Assembly (NCBI GenBank): GCA_900548595.1 | Contig: URLB01000051.1 | Location: forward strand, 1-13,247 | Length of the DNA: 13,247 bases | Direction of reading: 5' to 3' | Source of the DNA: an uncultured Eubacteriales bacterium | GTDB taxonomy: Bacteria; Bacillota; Clostridia; Lachnospirales; Anaerotignaceae | Shown: positions 11,414-13,247 of the stretch, piece after piece | Position numbering within the stretch: the first letter of the stretch is position 1 | How the letters are laid out: each line of letters begins with the position of its first letter | Notes under the pieces: generated by a model | The model's database searches: none | What the model saw: only the letters and a program-made list of their open reading frames with translations | Told to the model about the DNA's origin: nothing | Position numbers and translations under genes: made by a program

Positions 11414-13247
11414 TTAGTTTATTGTAATGCTTATAATTTTTCCTTCATCATTAAGTTCAAGTTCAACTGATGAATCATCGTCAATATCATCATCTATACT
11501 TGACATTTTCTTTTCTGAAAATTCATCATCATCAAAGTAATATTTTATTGATGATTCGCTGTTATCAAGCTTTATATAGCATTTTGAAACTTTGTCTTCA
11601 TCATAATTGAAGTCTTTAATGTCAGTATCTCCTATTTCCGAAACATATCCATTTATAGAAATAAGTTCATCATCATCGTTGTAAACTATAGTAACTGTAA
11701 TTGTCTTTTCATCATCTTCTATAGCGTCAACTAACTTAGATGTACTATCTATTTTTCCGCTTCCGTCAACAATTTTTACGGTTGTTGAACTTGTCCACTT
11801 ATATGTATCTCCGTCTACTTTAATTTCTTTATCAGATTTACTGATTTTATCTATTTCTTCATCCTCTACAGCATCACATGTATAAGCAATGGCTTTTGTT
11901 ATTTCTTTACTCTTAACAGTAAGTTCCACGTAAACAGTTTTATCTTTGTCTATTGCTTTGTTTATATCTTTTACAAATTCTTCAATATCTTCATCATAAT
12001 CTTCATCGTCAAATTCAAGCTTACTTATATCGTCTTCATCCGCAAAGTTAAAAGAATCTCCGGATTCCAAACGAATTTTTGAATCGCTTATGGATTTGAT
12101 AAGTCCGCTGTCATCGGATTTTGAACTTGAACTGCTTGATTTTTTATCTTCGATTTTAACTTTTAAGCTCTCAAGTTCATCGTGTTTGTCAAGCTCATAA
12201 TCGTCAACTACCATCTGTTCGTCATCATCAAGTTCATCATAAGCGTCTTTAAGCTCATCATAATCATCAGCGCTTTTTCCGTCGATTTTTATCGAAACAT
12301 CATCAGGATCATCGGGAAAATCAAGCTTATCTCCATTGTTAAGTGTTACTTTTGATCTAGAAAGGCTTACAATAGCGTCATCATCGTAATCATCATCGCT
12401 ACTTCCTGCCTTAGCTTCTATTTTGACTACATTATCACTCGAATCGAGGCTTACAGTAGCCGTATAGTTTGAACCGCCTTTAAATTTTCTTATAAGACTT
12501 GAAAGAGAACTCTTGCTTCCGTCAATTGTAACTTCTATGTCCTCATCTTCTATAGTGTAATCCTTTGTTTTACTTCCGTCTCTAAGACTTATTTTAGATT
12601 CTGAGATAGAATTAATTGTCCCTTTTTTAGTCGACTCTACAGATGAGCCCTCCGACATTATTATAATAGTAGAAGCAACACCGTTATTACATACTGCAAC
12701 TATTGAATCACCTGTACTTATTTTGCTTAAAGAAGAATTTCCAGAACCATTAGTTACCTTTGTAGAGGCATTTGCCGTAAATTTATTTGTTACACCGTTA
12801 CCTACGACAGAAATTGTATATCCGCTTCCGGAACTTGTCTTTTCGGTAACTTTTCCGGAGTACTGAACAACACCTGTACTCGGTTTGTTATTCGAGCCGC
12901 TTCCTTTAAGAGTATTATAAGTCTTTGTTACAAGTACTGACATTTCAGCTCTGTTAATATTTACTTTAGGATTAAAATTGTTATTGGAATCTCCGACCAT
13001 TATATTGAGTCTGTTGAGAAGTTCGAGGTAAGGAATGGAAGTTGTAGCTACTTTATCCTTATCTTTATATGGTATAGTCGGGTTTGAAGCAAGTGTATAT
13101 ACTTTTGATAAAGCTTTTCCGAAAATAACCGCAACATCTTCTCTTCTTGCGTTATTCTGGGCAGAACTTGAAGACATGAAAATTGAAATATCGTTTTTAG
13201 AAAGTATTGAATTTTCAAGTGCGTATGCAACTGCATTATAAGCCCAT
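11414..13247 (-). CDS. Large acidic SLH-domain surface protein (5' end cut by window edge)
   Basis: The reading frame is open to the right edge, giving 610 visible residues that begin inside an SLH module (WAYNAVAYALENSILSKNDI), so the ATG encoding MSSSSAQ is internal and not the start. A second SLH module follows (PYLELLNRLNIMVGD to INRAEMSVLVTKTY, about residues 65-110). After a Gly/Ser/Asn linker the rest is a chain of divergent beta-rich repeats built on G-I-S-SKI-L-DG patterns (for example KGTINSISESKISLRDGSK and SGLIKSISDSKIRLESGDS), interrupted by a helical segment (DELKDAYDELDDDEQMVVDD). Asp, Ser and Lys dominate, with many DDD and DED clusters. It is probably exported and wall-anchored through SLH domains; a signal peptide would lie outside the window. 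Specific function unknown. Confidence 0.85.
   Translation of the reverse strand, partial: WAYNAVAYALENSILSKNDISIFMSSSSAQNNARREDVAVIFGKALSKVYTLASNPTIPYKDKDKVATTSIPYLELLNRLNIMVGDSNNNFNPKVNINRAEMSVLVTKTYNTLKGSGSNNKPSTGVVQYSGKVTEKTSSGSGYTISVVGNGVTNKFTANASTKVTNGSGNSSLSKISTGDSIVAVCNNGVASTIIIMSEGSSVESTKKGTINSISESKISLRDGSKTKDYTIEDEDIEVTIDGSKSSLSSLIRKFKGGSNYTATVSLDSSDNVVKIEAKAGSSDDDYDDDAIVSLSRSKVTLNNGDKLDFPDDPDDVSIKIDGKSADDYDELKDAYDELDDDEQMVVDDYELDKHDELESLKVKIEDKKSSSSSSKSDDSGLIKSISDSKIRLESGDSFNFADEDDISKLEFDDEDYDEDIEEFVKDINKAIDKDKTVYVELTVKSKEITKAIAYTCDAVEDEEIDKISKSDKEIKVDGDTYKWTSSTTVKIVDGSGKIDSTSKLVDAIEDDEKTITVTIVYNDDDELISINGYVSEIGDTDIKDFNYDEDKVSKCYIKLDNSESSIKYYFDDDEFSEKKMSSIDDDIDDDSSVELELNDEGKIISITIN

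Noticed and set aside
11500..12450. TCATCATC-type repetitive DNA as a simple repeat or CRISPR-like array
   Set aside because: The repetition follows codons for Asp clusters in the acidic protein, with no regular repeat-spacer period.
13175..13177. ATG encoding MSSSSAQ as the true start of the large SLH gene
   Set aside because: The in-frame sequence upstream to the window edge is open and encodes the first half of an SLH domain, so the real start lies outside the window.
13048..13241. Short plus- and minus-strand frames at the right edge
   Set aside because: They overlap the SLH reading frame, which runs open to the window edge and continues a recognisable SLH module.

Overview
This is an AT-rich stretch of a low-GC Firmicute, most likely an anaerobic member of the Clostridia. 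The evidence is the gene set: TPP-riboswitch-controlled thiW-thiM, adjacent pcrA-ligA, a YerC/TrpR-like regulator, BirA-BioY, a PadR regulator and two S-layer-homology (SLH) proteins. Strong AGGAGG-type ribosome binding sites and many T-tailed hairpin terminators agree. SLH proteins indicate a Gram-positive-type wall; a SLH-rich group such as Monoglobus-like Clostridia would fit, but genus cannot be read from this sequence. Every convincing gene is on the minus strand, so transcription runs from high to low coordinates. I see no tRNA, rRNA, CRISPR array or transposase gene.

Layout in the direction of transcription. (1) 13247-11414: a large acidic SLH surface protein cut by the right edge. (2) 11399-9802: a 12-bp-arm palindrome that looks like BirA operator, birA -35 region and upstream terminator at once, then birA and bioY (4-bp overlap) and a strong terminator. 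This is a biotin sensing and uptake unit. (3) 9708-7984: tandem promoters, then a barstar-like gene with a TTG start, trmB and a PHP-family phosphoesterase, 12 bp apart. (4) 7967-6402: promoter, leader hairpin, yerC-like regulator, a secreted SLH protein and a terminator. (5) 6381-2224: pcrA and a divergent ligA, 6 bp apart, coding for DNA repair and replication. (6) 2190-434: promoter, TPP riboswitch, terminator, a roughly 180-nt structured spacer, thiW and thiM (8-bp overlap), terminator. This is thiazole uptake and salvage. (7) 329-1: a PadR regulator with a promoter embedded in a repeated operator, cut by the left edge.

Most of the window is ordinary housekeeping and vitamin-salvage DNA. 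The most unusual piece is the structured RNA-like segment at about 1835-1992, between the riboswitch terminator and thiW. It lies directly after an ATGA, has a chain of good hairpins and a possible pseudoknot, and from memory resembles HEARO / IscB omega RNA, but no IscB gene is present. Also worth attention are the BirA palindrome with three apparent jobs, the ligase lacking several usual active-site residues, and the repeat-built acidic surface protein.
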